Source: Natronomonas aquatica
GTDB taxonomy: Archaea > Halobacteriota > Halobacteria > Halobacteriales > Haloarculaceae
Direction of reading: 5' to 3'
NCBI RefSeq assembly: GCF_024449025.1
Contig: NZ_JAHLKM010000002.1
Span: 124,001 to 188,000 of the forward strand
Length of the DNA stretch: 64,000 nucleotides
The position numbers were made by a program, and so were the translations under genes. The notes below the pieces were generated by a model. That model was not told the DNA's origin. It saw nothing but the letters and a program-made list of their open reading frames with translations, and did no database searches. Position 1 is the first letter of the stretch; every line of letters starts with the position of its first letter. Of this stretch, positions 8,365 to 16,754 are shown piece after piece.

Positions 8365-10035
8365 ATGATCGGAAACCGAATCGAAGCGTATCACTTCCAC
8401 GAGGACGACTGGGAGAGCTACGAGGCGCTCCGGTCGGCCTTCGAGTGGGAGGTTCCCGAGCAGTTCAACATCGCCACCTACGTCTGTGATCGGTGGGCCG
8501 ACGAGGAGGGTCGCATCGCGGTCTTCGACGAGCAGTACGGCGAGCGGAACACATACACGTTCTACGAGCTCCGGAACGCGACGAACCGGCTGGCCAACTA
8601 TCTCCGGGCGGCCGGCGTCGGGCGCGGCGATCGGGTCGGTATCAACACGCCACAGCGGGCCGAGACGGTCATCGCTCACATCGCCTGCTGGAAGCTCGGG
8701 GCGGTCTCGATACCGCTCAGTACGCTTTTCGGTCCGGACGCGCTCTCGTATCGGCTCTCCGACGCCGACGCCGTCGCGGCTATCGTCGACGAATCGAACG
8801 TCGAAGATTTCCGTGAGGCCCGCACGGATATCGGAGCGGAGCTTTCGGTGCTGACCGTCGGTGACGTCACGCCCGAGGAAGACGAGGCGGATCTCTGGGC
8901 GGCGATCGACGGCGAACCCCGGACGTTCGACGTCGTCGAAACCGACGCCGAGGAGGACGCGGTCATCATCTACACCTCCGGAACGACCGGCGAACCCAAG
9001 GGCGTCAGACACGCCCACCGGCTGTTGCTCGGCCATCTCCCGCTGTTCGTGACGACGTTCTGTAACATGTCGATCCGGACGGAGGACGTCTTCTGGACGC
9101 CCGCCGAGTGGGCGTGGATCGCGTCGCTTTTCGACGTGGTGTTCTCGGGGCTCTACTACGGACAGCCGATCGTCGCCCACAACGCCGGTGCCTTCGACGC
9201 CGCCGACGCCTTCGGCGTCATCGAGCGCTACGGGGTGACGAACCTCTTTGCTCCGGCGACGGCGCTCCGGATGCTGATGGGGGCCGACGCGTCGGCGTAC
9301 GATCTCGGGTCGGTGCGGTGTATCACGAGCGGCGGCGAATCGCTCGGCGGGAACGTCGCGGCGTGGGCCGACGAGACCTTCGACGGCGCGAGGATCCACG
9401 AAGGATACGGCCAGACGGAGGCGAACGTGTTGGTCGGGGACTGTACGGCACTGTTCCCGTTCCGCGACGGGACGATGGGGCGGGCCGGCGTGGGCCACGA
9501 GATCGCCATCGTGGATCCAGACACCGCCGATGCGACCGTCGAGACTGGCGAGACCGGCGAGATCGCCGTCAGATACGACGGCGACCCGGTGTGTTTCAAG
9601 CGGTATCTGAACCGGCCCGAGGCGACCGACGGGAAGGTACGGAACGGGTGGCTCCTCACCGAGGACCTGGGACGGATCGACGGGGACGGGTACGTCGCCT
9701 TCGAGAGCCGCAAGGACGACGTCATCATCAGTGCGGGCTATCGGATCGGCCCGACGGAGATCGAGGAGTCGCTGACGAGCCACGGCGCCGTCGTCGACAG
9801 CGCCGTGATCGGGATCCCCGACGACGAGCGCGGCGAGGTGCCCAAAGCGTTCGTCGTGTTGTCCGACGGCCGGGCGGGCGATGCGGATCTCCGGACGGAA
9901 CTGACAGCGCACGTCAGAGAGCGGCTCGCCCAGTACGAGTACCCCAGAGAGATCGAGTTCGTCGAGGAGCTTCCGACGACGACGACCGGAAAGGTACGGC
10001 GGACCTCGCTCCGCGAACGGGAGGGCCTCAAGTAG
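8365..10035 (+). CDS. AMP-forming acyl-CoA synthetase (acetyl/medium-chain type)
   Basis: 556 aa ANL-superfamily enzyme that activates a carboxylic acid with ATP to an acyl-adenylate and then to acyl-CoA. The P-loop-like signature IIYTSGTTGEPKGVRHAH lies at about residues 200-217, followed by the A5 region (IHEGYGQTEANVL), the hinge (YVAFESRKDDVIISAGYRIG) and the C-terminal catalytic Lys in TTTTGKVRRTSLRERE. The C-terminal domain resembles acetyl-CoA synthetase-like medium-chain enzymes; the substrate cannot be read from sequence. Length is normal. It stands alone; the upstream MBL gene is broken, and a palindrome and then purD follow. Confidence 0.9.
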   Translation: MIGNRIEAYHFHEDDWESYEALRSAFEWEVPEQFNIATYVCDRWADEEGRIAVFDEQYGERNTYTFYELRNATNRLANYLRAAGVGRGDRVGINTPQRAETVIAHIACWKLGAVSIPLSTLFGPDALSYRLSDADAVAAIVDESNVEDFREARTDIGAELSVLTVGDVTPEEDEADLWAAIDGEPRTFDVVETDAEEDAVIIYTSGTTGEPKGVRHAHRLLLGHLPLFVTTFCNMSIRTEDVFWTPAEWAWIASLFDVVFSGLYYGQPIVAHNAGAFDAADAFGVIERYGVTNLFAPATALRMLMGADASAYDLGSVRCITSGGESLGGNVAAWADETFDGARIHEGYGQTEANVLVGDCTALFPFRDGTMGRAGVGHEIAIVDPDTADATVETGETGEIAVRYDGDPVCFKRYLNRPEATDGKVRNGWLLTEDLGRIDGDGYVAFESRKDDVIISAGYRIGPTEIEESLTSHGAVVDSAVIGIPDDERGEVPKAFVVLSDGRAGDADLRTELTAHVRERLAQYEYPREIEFVEELPTTTTGKVRRTSLREREGLK

Positions 10036-10040
10036 CGCGA

Positions 10041-10060
10041 ATATACACACTCGTGTATAT
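10041..10060. promoter_or_regulatory. Inverted repeat upstream of purD
   Basis: Perfect 8-bp arms ATATACAC and GTGTATAT around a 4-bp spacer (ACTC), just after the acyl-CoA synthetase stop and about 20 bp upstream of the TTTAGG box that precedes purD. It could be an operator for purD or a transcription-end hairpin for the upstream gene; an operator fits its AT-rich symmetry better. Confidence 0.4.
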
Positions 10061-10113
10061 CGTCGCCGTCTCCAAGGGCAACGTTTAGGCGTCTTTGTGC
10101 CCCGACTCCGGAT

Positions 10114-11409
10114 ATGAGCGAGACGGTGCTTCTGGTCGGCGGCGGCGGACGCGAACACGCGATCGCGCGCGCGGTGGCCGACTCGGAACGAGGGGAACTG
10201 TACGCCTGCGCCTCCAACCGCAACCCGGGTATCGCGTCGCTGGCCTCTGGCTACGAGGAGATCGACGAGACCGACGCCGGGGCGATCGTCGAGTACGCCG
10301 ACTCGGTCGGCGCGACGCTGGCGGCGATCGGGCCGGAATCGGCGCTAAACGCGGGTGTCGCGGACGCACTCGACGACGCGGGCGTCTACGCGTTCGGCCC
10401 GCGGGAGGCCGAGGCCCGCATCGAGACGGACAAGGCCTTCCAGCGGGAGTTCATGGCTGAAAAGGCGATCGACGGCTGTCCGGACTTCGAGACGTTCGAG
10501 GATCCGGACGCGGCCGCCGAGTACATCGAGGCCTACGACGGCGATCTCGCGATCAAACCGCAGGGGTTGACCGGCGGGAAGGGCGTCCGGGTGATCGGCG
10601 ATCAGATAACGAAAGCGGAGGGCATCGAGTACGTCCGCGGGAGCGACTACGAGTCGTTCGTCTTGGAAGAACGGCTCGTCGGCGAGGAGTTCACGATCCA
10701 GGCGTTCGTCGCCGGCGGCGAGTACCGCGTCTCGCCTGCAGTTCAGGACCACAAACGCGCCTACGAGGGCGACGAGGGCCCCAACACCGGCGGGATGGGA
10801 TCCTACAGCGACGCCGATTACGCGTTGCCGTTCATGTCCGAAGCCGACTACGAGGCGGCGGTCGGTATCATCGAAGACGTCGTCGGGGCGATGCCCGAGT
10901 ACAAGGGGATCCTCTACGGGCAGTTCATGCTGACCGCCGAGGGGCCGAAGGTCGTCGAGTTCAACGCCCGGTTCGGCGACCCCGAAGCGATGAACACCCT
11001 TCCCGTTCTGGAGACCGACTTCGTCGAGTTCCTCGTCGCCGCCCGCGACGGCAAGGGTCTCCCCGAGCTGTCTTTCGCCGAACGCGCGACCGTCTGTAAG
11101 TACGCCGTCCCGGAGGGGTATCCGACCGATCCCGTCGCCGGCGCGGAAGTGGCCATCGACGCCGACAGCGCGGGCGACGCAGAGCTGTTCTACGCCAGCG
11201 TCGACGCCCGCGAGGACGGTATCTACACGACGACGTCCCGTTCGTTCGCTGTCGTCGGAATTGCCGACTCCATCGCCGACGCCGAGGCCATCGTCGAGGA
11301 CGCCTTCGAGCGGACCGGCACGGACGGCCTCCGTGTCAGACACGACATCGGGACGGCATCGTTGATCGAAAAGCGGATCGACCACACGAGCGAGCTCCGG
11401 GGACAGTAG
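10114..11409 (+). CDS. purD: Phosphoribosylamine--glycine ligase
   Basis: 431 aa GAR synthetase, second step of purine biosynthesis: joins glycine to 5-phosphoribosylamine using ATP. The N-terminal nucleotide fold (ETVLLVGGGGREHAIARAV) and the ATP-grasp core are complete, with KPQGLTGGKGVRV, the signature HKRAYEGDEGPNTGGMGSY and the Mg site VEFNARFGDPEAM. The C-terminal beta domain is present and length is typical. A TTTAGG box near 10083 lies about 25 nt before the ATG. purF is in the same window at 50.4 kb, so purine genes are scattered as in other haloarchaea. Confidence 0.95.
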   Translation: MSETVLLVGGGGREHAIARAVADSERGELYACASNRNPGIASLASGYEEIDETDAGAIVEYADSVGATLAAIGPESALNAGVADALDDAGVYAFGPREAEARIETDKAFQREFMAEKAIDGCPDFETFEDPDAAAEYIEAYDGDLAIKPQGLTGGKGVRVIGDQITKAEGIEYVRGSDYESFVLEERLVGEEFTIQAFVAGGEYRVSPAVQDHKRAYEGDEGPNTGGMGSYSDADYALPFMSEADYEAAVGIIEDVVGAMPEYKGILYGQFMLTAEGPKVVEFNARFGDPEAMNTLPVLETDFVEFLVAARDGKGLPELSFAERATVCKYAVPEGYPTDPVAGAEVAIDADSAGDAELFYASVDAREDGIYTTTSRSFAVVGIADSIADAEAIVEDAFERTGTDGLRVRHDIGTASLIEKRIDHTSELRGQ

Positions 11410-11431
11410 CCCGGCGCCGGTCGGCTACCCC

Positions 11432-11846
11432 ATGATCCGAAGTTTCGAGGGAACCGAGCCGGAGATCGACGAGAGCGTCTACGTCGACCCGACAGCGGTC
11501 GCCATCGGCGAACGTCCAGGACAACGCCGTCCTCTACGAGGGCGTCGAGATCGGCCCCTACGCGACCGTCGGCCACACCGCGATCGTCCACGCCGCGACG
11601 GTCGAAACGCGGGCGCTCGTGGGGATGGGCGCAACCGTCCTCGATGAGTCCGTGATCGGCGAGCGAGCCGTCATCGGCGCCAACAGCCCCGTCACCGAGG
11701 GGACGGACGTAGAGCCGGGAACGCTGTACGCCGGCGCGCCGGCGACGAAACTCAATTACATCGGGGATACCCACTGGACGGAGGCCGGCGACCGGTACGT
11801 CGAACTCGCCCGGCGACACGCCGAAGGCTCCGACAGGATCGATTAA
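11432..11846 (+). pseudogene. Decayed gamma-class carbonic anhydrase-like protein (left-handed beta helix)
   Basis: Broken gamma-carbonic anhydrase/LbH hexapeptide protein. The N-terminus (MIRSFEGTEPEIDESVYVDP then TAVAIGE) is in one frame. From about 11510 the family sequence resumes in another frame (ANVQDNAVLYEGVEIG, GHTAIVHAA, VGMGATVLDESVIGERAVIG, GTLYAGAPATKL) and ends at 11846. Family members carry roughly 28-30 more residues at the junction, including the RGDxxxI loop and the first zinc histidine; here they are gone. The HTAIVH pair of zinc ligands survives. The break therefore removes a metal ligand and shifts frame. It overlaps the convergent nucleotidyltransferase gene by 4 bp. Confidence 0.8.
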
Positions 11847-12562
11847 CCGTTCGTCGACTCGCCCGACAGCCGCCGTTCGGCACGGGCGATGTCCGTCTCC
11901 GTGTTGACGTTCACCCGCCACCCGTCGAGACGAACCGTCTCGATCCGACCGCCGTGATCGAGGAGGTACCCGATCGCGTCGGGGAGATCGTACTCGCCGC
12001 GTTCGGAGGGTTCGATCGCCTCGATCGCCCCGAAGATCCGGGGCGAGAAGGCGAAACAGCCGGTCGTCGAGAGCCGGGTGGGCGGATCATCGGGTTTCTC
12101 GACGATCCCCGCGAGCGTGCCGTCTTCAATCGAGAGGACGCCCCCTCGTCTCGCACGTTCCCGGGAGACGCGTTCGACGAGCAGCGTCGCGTCGGCGTTC
12201 CGTTCGCTGTGGGTTTCGATCACCTCGACGACGTTCCCACGGAGGACGTTGTCGCCGTTGAGCTGGAGGAAATCGTCCTCGACGATCGGTTCCGTCCGTC
12301 CGACAGCGTCCGCGAGCCCCTCACGGCTCGGTTGCTCGACGTACGTGATCGGCGTCCCCTCATAGACGCTCCCGAACCGCTCGTGGATCCGGTCGCCGAG
12401 GTAGCCGACCACGACGACGTACTCGGAGGCACACGGCGCGAGCGAATCGAAGACGTACGAGAGGAGCGGCCGGCCGGCGACCTCGACGAGCGCTTTCGGG
12501 TGGTCGTCGGTCGCCGGCCGGAGCCGGGAGCCGCGGCCCGCTGCCGGGACGATCGCCTGCAC
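11843..12562 (-). CDS. Sugar-1-phosphate nucleotidyltransferase (AglF/RmlA-like)
   Basis: 239 aa nucleotidyltransferase that would couple a sugar 1-phosphate to UTP or dTTP for glycan synthesis. The N-terminal signature AIVPAAGRGSRLRPATDDHP followed by KALVEVAGRPLL gives the nucleotide-binding loop and catalytic Lys; LQLNGDNVL carries the metal-binding Asp. No C-terminal hexapeptide acetyltransferase domain is present, so it is the short AglF/RmlA-like form rather than GlmU. It sits next to the archaellum block, and archaellins are N-glycosylated in haloarchaea, so supplying that pathway is a reasonable but unproven inference. Confidence 0.85.
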   Translation of the reverse strand: MQAIVPAAGRGSRLRPATDDHPKALVEVAGRPLLSYVFDSLAPCASEYVVVVGYLGDRIHERFGSVYEGTPITYVEQPSREGLADAVGRTEPIVEDDFLQLNGDNVLRGNVVEVIETHSERNADATLLVERVSRERARRGGVLSIEDGTLAGIVEKPDDPPTRLSTTGCFAFSPRIFGAIEAIEPSERGEYDLPDAIGYLLDHGGRIETVRLDGWRVNVNTETDIARAERRLSGESTNG

Positions 12563-12607
12563 GCCGACCCGTACCGCCCGGGATCGGAAAAGCCGTTCGC
12601 CGCCCGG

Positions 12608-12769
12608 TTACCGGTCCGCGACGAGGAACGTCCGACCGCCCCGTCGCTCGAAGTGAACCTCGCCCGCGCTCCGGGCGTACCGTCGGACCTCCGACGTCGG
12701 AAGCTCGCTCACTTCGAGGACGCGTGCCCGCGTCGGCCCGTCTCCCTGTCGGGTGGATTCGACTGACAT
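12608..12769 (-). CDS. Small hypothetical protein, 53 aa
   Basis: Short ORF read from the ATG at 12769 (MSVESTRQGDGPTRARVLEV). The body has VSELPTSEVRRYARSAGEVHFERRGGRTFLVADR, with alternating strand-like and helical character and no membrane segment. A further in-frame ATG at 12796 would add nine residues. It lies between the nucleotidyltransferase and the chemotaxis genes on the same strand. I do not recognise the family; the conserved-looking HFERRGGRTFLVADR tail suggests a real protein. Confidence 0.5.
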   Translation of the reverse strand: MSVESTRQGDGPTRARVLEVSELPTSEVRRYARSAGEVHFERRGGRTFLVADR

Positions 12770-12815
12770 ACCTGTTCGTTGTACGGACGGGGACAAAACG
12801 CCCGGCCATCCCCGG

Positions 12816-12857
<42 letters not shown>

Positions 12858-12892
12858 CACGATCGACACCGCAGAAACCTGTATCCGAACGG

Positions 12893-13396
12893 CTATAGCT
12901 CCGTTTCGACGCCGTCGGTTCGTTTGACTGTGACGGTCCCCGTTTCGGCGTCGACGTGGACGGTCCGCCCGCAGTCGCCACCGACCTCCTCGGCGACGAC
13001 CTCGATCCCTCGGTCAGCGAGCACCGTGCGGGCGACCGCGACGTTTCGGTCCCCGATCGACTCGTCGTCGTTCCCGAAGTCTACGACCGCGGCGCCGCCC
13101 GTTATCTTCGCCCGCAGAGCCGACTCGTCGGCCCCCGCCGCGAGCAGCTCCTCGACGAGGAGTTCGATGCCCGAATCGACGAACCGCTCGGCGGGACGGC
13201 TCTCCGCCTCGTTCCGGCGGGGGAGCATCGGGTGAACGAGCCCGCTGATGCCGCGTTCCGGATGGTAGATCACGACCCCGAGACACGATCCGAGCCCGCT
13301 CGTCGTCAACAGCCCTTCGGAGCCGACCGCGTGATCGGCGATCGAGATTTTGACCCGGTCGGTGAGGCCGGCCCGTCCCTCGACGAGCCTCGCCAC
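12893..13396 (-). CDS. cheD: Chemoreceptor glutamine deamidase CheD
   Basis: 167 aa enzyme that deamidates (and can demethylate) glutamine residues of chemotaxis transducers and binds CheC. The catalytic triad is visible: Cys38 in TSGLGSCLGV, His55 in SGLVHPMLP and Thr99 in AKITGGAAVV. The start is a GTG at 13396, three bases after the cheC stop, so cheY-cheC-cheD form one transcription unit. This is the last gene of the motility block on this strand. Confidence 0.93.
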   Translation of the reverse strand: MARLVEGRAGLTDRVKISIADHAVGSEGLLTTSGLGSCLGVVIYHPERGISGLVHPMLPRRNEAESRPAERFVDSGIELLVEELLAAGADESALRAKITGGAAVVDFGNDDESIGDRNVAVARTVLADRGIEVVAEEVGGDCGRTVHVDAETGTVTVKRTDGVETEL

Positions 13397-13399
13397 GTC

Positions 13400-14596
13400 T
13401 CAGAACACCTCGCTCGGGTCTACCTGGGTCCTGTCCGCCCGCTCGACGAGCAGTTCCCGTAACACCTCCCGGAGCTCGGATTCGTCCGGCAAAGCGAGGA
13501 TCTCACAGTGGAAGGCACCGTCCCCGTCTGTGTGGATCATCGAATCCAGCAGGAAGGCGTGTTCCTGGGTCCGGGCCATCCGCCCGACGATCGGGCTCAT
13601 GATCGAGGATCCCATATCGGAGACGAACTCCGGCGGCGAGTGGTCGATCGAACTCTCCAGGACGTTCGCCCATCCGTCGATGAAGCCGCTCGTCATGATG
13701 TTGCCGAGTTCCTTGACCGCGCTCTGTTCCATCTCCGACCACTCGCCCTCCGTTTCCATCGGCACCAGGGCGTCGACGACGGCCTCCGCGGAGGGTTGAT
13801 CGAAGAGGATGGCGAGATAGCCACTCGGCTTGCCGGTGTACTCCATCACTGTCCCGATGTAGCGCCGGTCGCCGACCGTGGCGGGGACGTCGTCGATCGG
13901 CACGAAGCTCATGCGGTTGACCTCGACGTCCGTCTCCAGGCCCGTCATCGTCGTGATGTTCTCGGCGGCCTGCTCGGCGCCGTGTTTCGTCATCTCGTTG
14001 AATACCTCCAGTTTTTCGAAGGAGACACTCTCCTCGCCCGTCGGGCCGAGGGCCTCGATGAGACTGTCGCGCTCCGGGACGAACAGGATGTGGAAATCGA
14101 TCGACTCGGCGGCGGATTCCACCCGGCTCCGGAAGACGAACACCTGTTCGTCCTCGGCTGCGGCCGACGCCGCCAGCACGTCCGCACCCGACCCCGAGAG
14201 GAACGTCGGCGGCGAGATGTCGATCGTCGTCTGGAGGTGGTCGGCCCACCCGTCGATGAAGCCGCTCGTCATGATGTTGCCGACCTCCTCGATGGAGCTC
14301 CGGCGTATGTCGGTGGGCTCTTCGGGTGCGAGCGTCCCGGCGATGACGCTCCGGGCCGCCTCGTCGAAGGTCAAAAGCGTCTCGCCCGTGAGCGCACCCC
14401 CGAGTTCGATCCGGACACCGGAGAACTCGCTTCCGACGTACTCGTACTCGAGATCGCCCGGCGTCATGAGCGAGACGTTCGTCACCTCGACGTGGGTGTC
14501 GATCCCGGTCAGCTGCGAGAGCGACTCGGCGGCCGACTGTGCACCGTCCCGCGCGAGAGTATTGTACGTCTCCAGGGAGTCGATATCGATCTGCAT
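13400..14596 (-). CDS. cheC: CheC-family CheY-P phosphatase, tandem double-domain
   Basis: 398 aa protein made of two CheC units. Each unit keeps the phosphatase signature [DS]xxxExxN...P: SSIEEVGNIMTSGFIDGW in the first and SAVKELGNIMTSGFIDGW in the second, each followed 22 residues on by the SPP proline. CheC removes phosphate from CheY and is stimulated by CheD, both of which are neighbours. The near-identical IMTSGFIDGWA cores suggest an internal duplication. A second double-CheC is encoded at 44422-45594. The ATG lies 2 bp after the cheY stop. Confidence 0.92.
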   Translation of the reverse strand: MQIDIDSLETYNTLARDGAQSAAESLSQLTGIDTHVEVTNVSLMTPGDLEYEYVGSEFSGVRIELGGALTGETLLTFDEAARSVIAGTLAPEEPTDIRRSSIEEVGNIMTSGFIDGWADHLQTTIDISPPTFLSGSGADVLAASAAAEDEQVFVFRSRVESAAESIDFHILFVPERDSLIEALGPTGEESVSFEKLEVFNEMTKHGAEQAAENITTMTGLETDVEVNRMSFVPIDDVPATVGDRRYIGTVMEYTGKPSGYLAILFDQPSAEAVVDALVPMETEGEWSEMEQSAVKELGNIMTSGFIDGWANVLESSIDHSPPEFVSDMGSSIMSPIVGRMARTQEHAFLLDSMIHTDGDGAFHCEILALPDESELREVLRELLVERADRTQVDPSEVF

Positions 14597-14598
14597 GC

Positions 14599-14955
14599 CT
14601 ATCCGGCCACCACGTTCTCGATCTCATCGAGGACGCTCGGCTTCTGGAACGGTTTCGTGATGTACCCCTCCGCCCCCGCCTGGATGGCGCTTTTCATCTT
14701 CTGCTCTTGGCCGACGCTCGTACACATGATGACTTTCGCTCCGGGATCCGTATCGGTGATCTCGTCGGTCGCCTCGATCCCGTCCCTGATGGGCATCACG
14801 ATGTCCATCATCACGAGATCGGGGTCGTACTCGTCGTACAGCTCGATCGCCTCGACGCCGTTTTCGGCTTCGTCGACGATCGAGTACTCACCTTCGAGGA
14901 TCTCCCGGAGGAGGCTGCGCATGAACTCTGAATCGTCCGCGATCAGGACGTCCAT
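14599..14955 (-). CDS. cheY: Chemotaxis response regulator CheY
   Basis: 118 aa single receiver domain that carries the phosphoryl signal from CheA to the archaellum motor through adaptor proteins. The acidic pocket D7/D8, phosphoacceptor D51 (VMMDIVMP), T79/S80 switch (IMCTSVG) and K101 (YITKPF) are all present. It is the first gene of the cheY-cheC-cheD group and lies downstream of the arlF/arlG genes on the same strand. cheA, cheW, cheB and cheR are not in this window. Confidence 0.95.
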   Translation of the reverse strand: MDVLIADDSEFMRSLLREILEGEYSIVDEAENGVEAIELYDEYDPDLVMMDIVMPIRDGIEATDEITDTDPGAKVIMCTSVGQEQKMKSAIQAGAEGYITKPFQKPSVLDEIENVVAG

Positions 14956-15036
14956 CTCTACCGGAGTTTGTCCCAGCCAGTATGTGAACCTAGCCGTCCA
15001 CTCAGCGTTCGAAACAGAGACGAAACCGTACCGGCG

Positions 15037-15687
15037 TCAGTCCCGGGCGCTCTCCTTGCGGATCGCGGCGACGAGATCGGCGATCGAGTCCGACCGATCG
15101 AGGTCGTGTGCCTCGAGCAGTTTCGCGAGGTTCGGCGTCTCCGTCTCGGCGAGCCCGGACTCCCGGAGTAGGATGTCGATGACCTCGTCGGCCGGCGTCC
15201 CGTCGGTGACGTGTCTGGCGTACCACTGGACGAGGTTCTCGAAGGTCGCGATCACGTCGTCGGAGGCCGTCCGGTGACGGACCGGGTCGCCGTCGAAGCG
15301 GGCGACGATGTCGATCCCATAGCGGGCGTTCGACCGGCCCAGCTCCTCGGAGAGCAGCGTCCGGGCTGCCTCCGGGCTTCGGGCCCTCTGTGGCTGTCGA
15401 TCCCCGCCCGACGCTTCCGACCCACTCGGAGCGCGACGGCGCCCGCCGTCGCCGTCGGCCGGATCGCTCTCCGGCGTCGGATCCGGGACGTTCGGCGGCC
15501 CGCCGCCGGGCGAGACGACGTATCTACCCTCGTCGTCGAGCGGTTCGACGTACTCGCTGTCGCTGATGTCGAGTTCCTCGGGGGAGAGTACTTTCCCCCC
15601 TTCGTCGGCGGCATCCGGTTCGGTCGGGACCTCCGGATCGACGTACTCGCCGTCGCGGTCGTGATCGTCGGGTCTGTCTTGGGTCAT
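15037..15687 (-). CDS. Acidic protein of the archaellum/chemotaxis cluster, unknown function
   Basis: 216 aa soluble, very acidic protein. The N-terminal 50 residues are Asp/Glu-rich and lead into a conserved-looking segment (KVLSPEELDISDSEYVEPLD then DEGRYVVSPGG). A Pro/Ser/Arg low-complexity linker follows (about 65-110), then a compact helical C-terminal domain (about 110-216: RTLLSEELGRSNARYGIDIV ... LVQWYARHV ... IADLVAAIRKE). It lies 10 bp after arlG and before cheY, so a role linking motor and chemotaxis genes is possible. I do not see the CheF or ArlCDE signatures and do not assign a function. Confidence 0.65.
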   Translation of the reverse strand: MTQDRPDDHDRDGEYVDPEVPTEPDAADEGGKVLSPEELDISDSEYVEPLDDEGRYVVSPGGGPPNVPDPTPESDPADGDGGRRRAPSGSEASGGDRQPQRARSPEAARTLLSEELGRSNARYGIDIVARFDGDPVRHRTASDDVIATFENLVQWYARHVTDGTPADEVIDILLRESGLAETETPNLAKLLEAHDLDRSDSIADLVAAIRKESARD

Positions 15688-15697
15688 TGGTCTGTGT

Positions 15698-16156
15698 TCA
15701 GGCGCGGAACTGGATCGTGTCCTCGTTTCCCTCGACGGTGACCGTCACACGGGTCGGCCCGTCGATATCGACGCCCTCGACGGTGATCTCGACGACCGAT
15801 CCGGGCGGCCAGATCGCTCCGTTGCCGCCGTCGACGCGGGTTACGTTCGCCGGGGATTTAAAACGTCCCTCCACGAGAACGTCGACGTCGTCCGGAGTGG
15901 GATCCAGCTCGCTGTCCCCCGTGTTTTTTACGTACAGTGTGAGGCTCCCGCTTTCGCTGTCGTAGATCGAGCCGCTATTGCCGGTGTCGCTTATGATTTG
16001 AACGTCGGCGTCGATCTGCTCTTCGATACCCTCGCTCTGTTCGGTAATCGACTGGCTGACCCGATCGACCTGCGTCACGAGGGTGCCGGCGACGCCCGCT
16101 GCGACGACGATGCTCGCGATGAAGATTACCAGATGGGAGGCCGAAACGCCGCTCAT
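15698..16156 (-). CDS. arlG: Archaellar protein ArlG (FlaG), copy 1
   Basis: 152 aa stator-associated protein of the archaellum. It has one N-terminal membrane helix (MSGVSASHLVIFIASIVVAA) and an extracytoplasmic beta-sandwich domain rich in Thr/Val strands (YVKNTGDSELDPTPDDVDVL). ArlG forms filaments with ArlF between the motor and the S-layer. The first 28 residues are almost identical to those of the next gene upstream (16271-16753), showing a duplication. The ATG overlaps no annotated gene; a 114-bp gap separates the two copies. Confidence 0.85.
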   Translation of the reverse strand: MSGVSASHLVIFIASIVVAAGVAGTLVTQVDRVSQSITEQSEGIEEQIDADVQIISDTGNSGSIYDSESGSLTLYVKNTGDSELDPTPDDVDVLVEGRFKSPANVTRVDGGNGAIWPPGSVVEITVEGVDIDGPTRVTVTVEGNEDTIQFRA

Positions 16157-16270
16157 CGTCGGTCACCCCTCGATCCGGGAGAGTTCCGGCCGTCCGGTCG
16201 ACCGATCGCTCGACGCGTTCCGTCGCCCCGCGATCGATCCGTTCCGGCCGTCTTTCTTTCTCTCATTGGT

Positions 16271-16753
16271 CTATCCGTCCGCGTTGAATTCCAGCGAGCG
16301 TTCGGCGCCGCCCGTCCTGACCGTCAGGCGGTTGCCGCTGCCGTCGAGCTGTTCGTCGAGTTCGATCTCGATCTCGATCACCTCGTCTTCGGCCCACGCC
16401 GATCCGGTATCGCCGTTCATCGACGTCACGTTCAGGTTTCCGTTCTGGACGAACAGTCCGTTGACGAGGACGTCGAGTTCGTCGGGATCCTTCGATAGCG
16501 TCGTCGTGCCGGTGTTTCGGACGTACACGGTTACGTTGGCGGTCCCGTCGCCGTTCTCGGTATAAAAGTCCGCGCCGCCGCCGTCGTTGAGCAGTTCGAT
16601 CTCCGCGTCGATCGAATCGGTGATCTCGTCGCCCTTCGTCTCGGCCGAAGTCGAGATCTCCCCGACGGTCGTGACGAGGGTGCCGGCGACGCCCGCCGCG
16701 ACGACGATGCTCGCGATGAATATCACGAGCGTCGAGGCCGAAACGCCGCTCAT
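16271..16753 (-). CDS. arlG: Archaellar protein ArlG (FlaG), copy 2
   Basis: 160 aa paralog of the adjacent ArlG with the same N-terminal membrane helix (MSGVSASTLVIFIASIVVAA) and a diverged beta-rich extracytoplasmic domain (YVRNTGTTTLSKDPDELDVL). It contains two or three N-glycosylation-type sequons (for example NVT) and is strongly acidic. It lies directly after arlF (1-bp gap). Having two arlG genes in tandem suggests either hetero-oligomeric stators or subfunctionalisation; this is inference. Confidence 0.85.
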   Translation of the reverse strand: MSGVSASTLVIFIASIVVAAGVAGTLVTTVGEISTSAETKGDEITDSIDAEIELLNDGGGADFYTENGDGTANVTVYVRNTGTTTLSKDPDELDVLVNGLFVQNGNLNVTSMNGDTGSAWAEDEVIEIEIELDEQLDGSGNRLTVRTGGAERSLEFNADG

Positions 16754-16754
16754 C

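Noticed and set aside
16154-16265. Short ORFs ending on the arlG and arlF start codons (also 17186-17286)
   Set aside because: They are Arg-rich and basic, unlike the acidic proteome, and look like chance open frames in GC-rich leaders.
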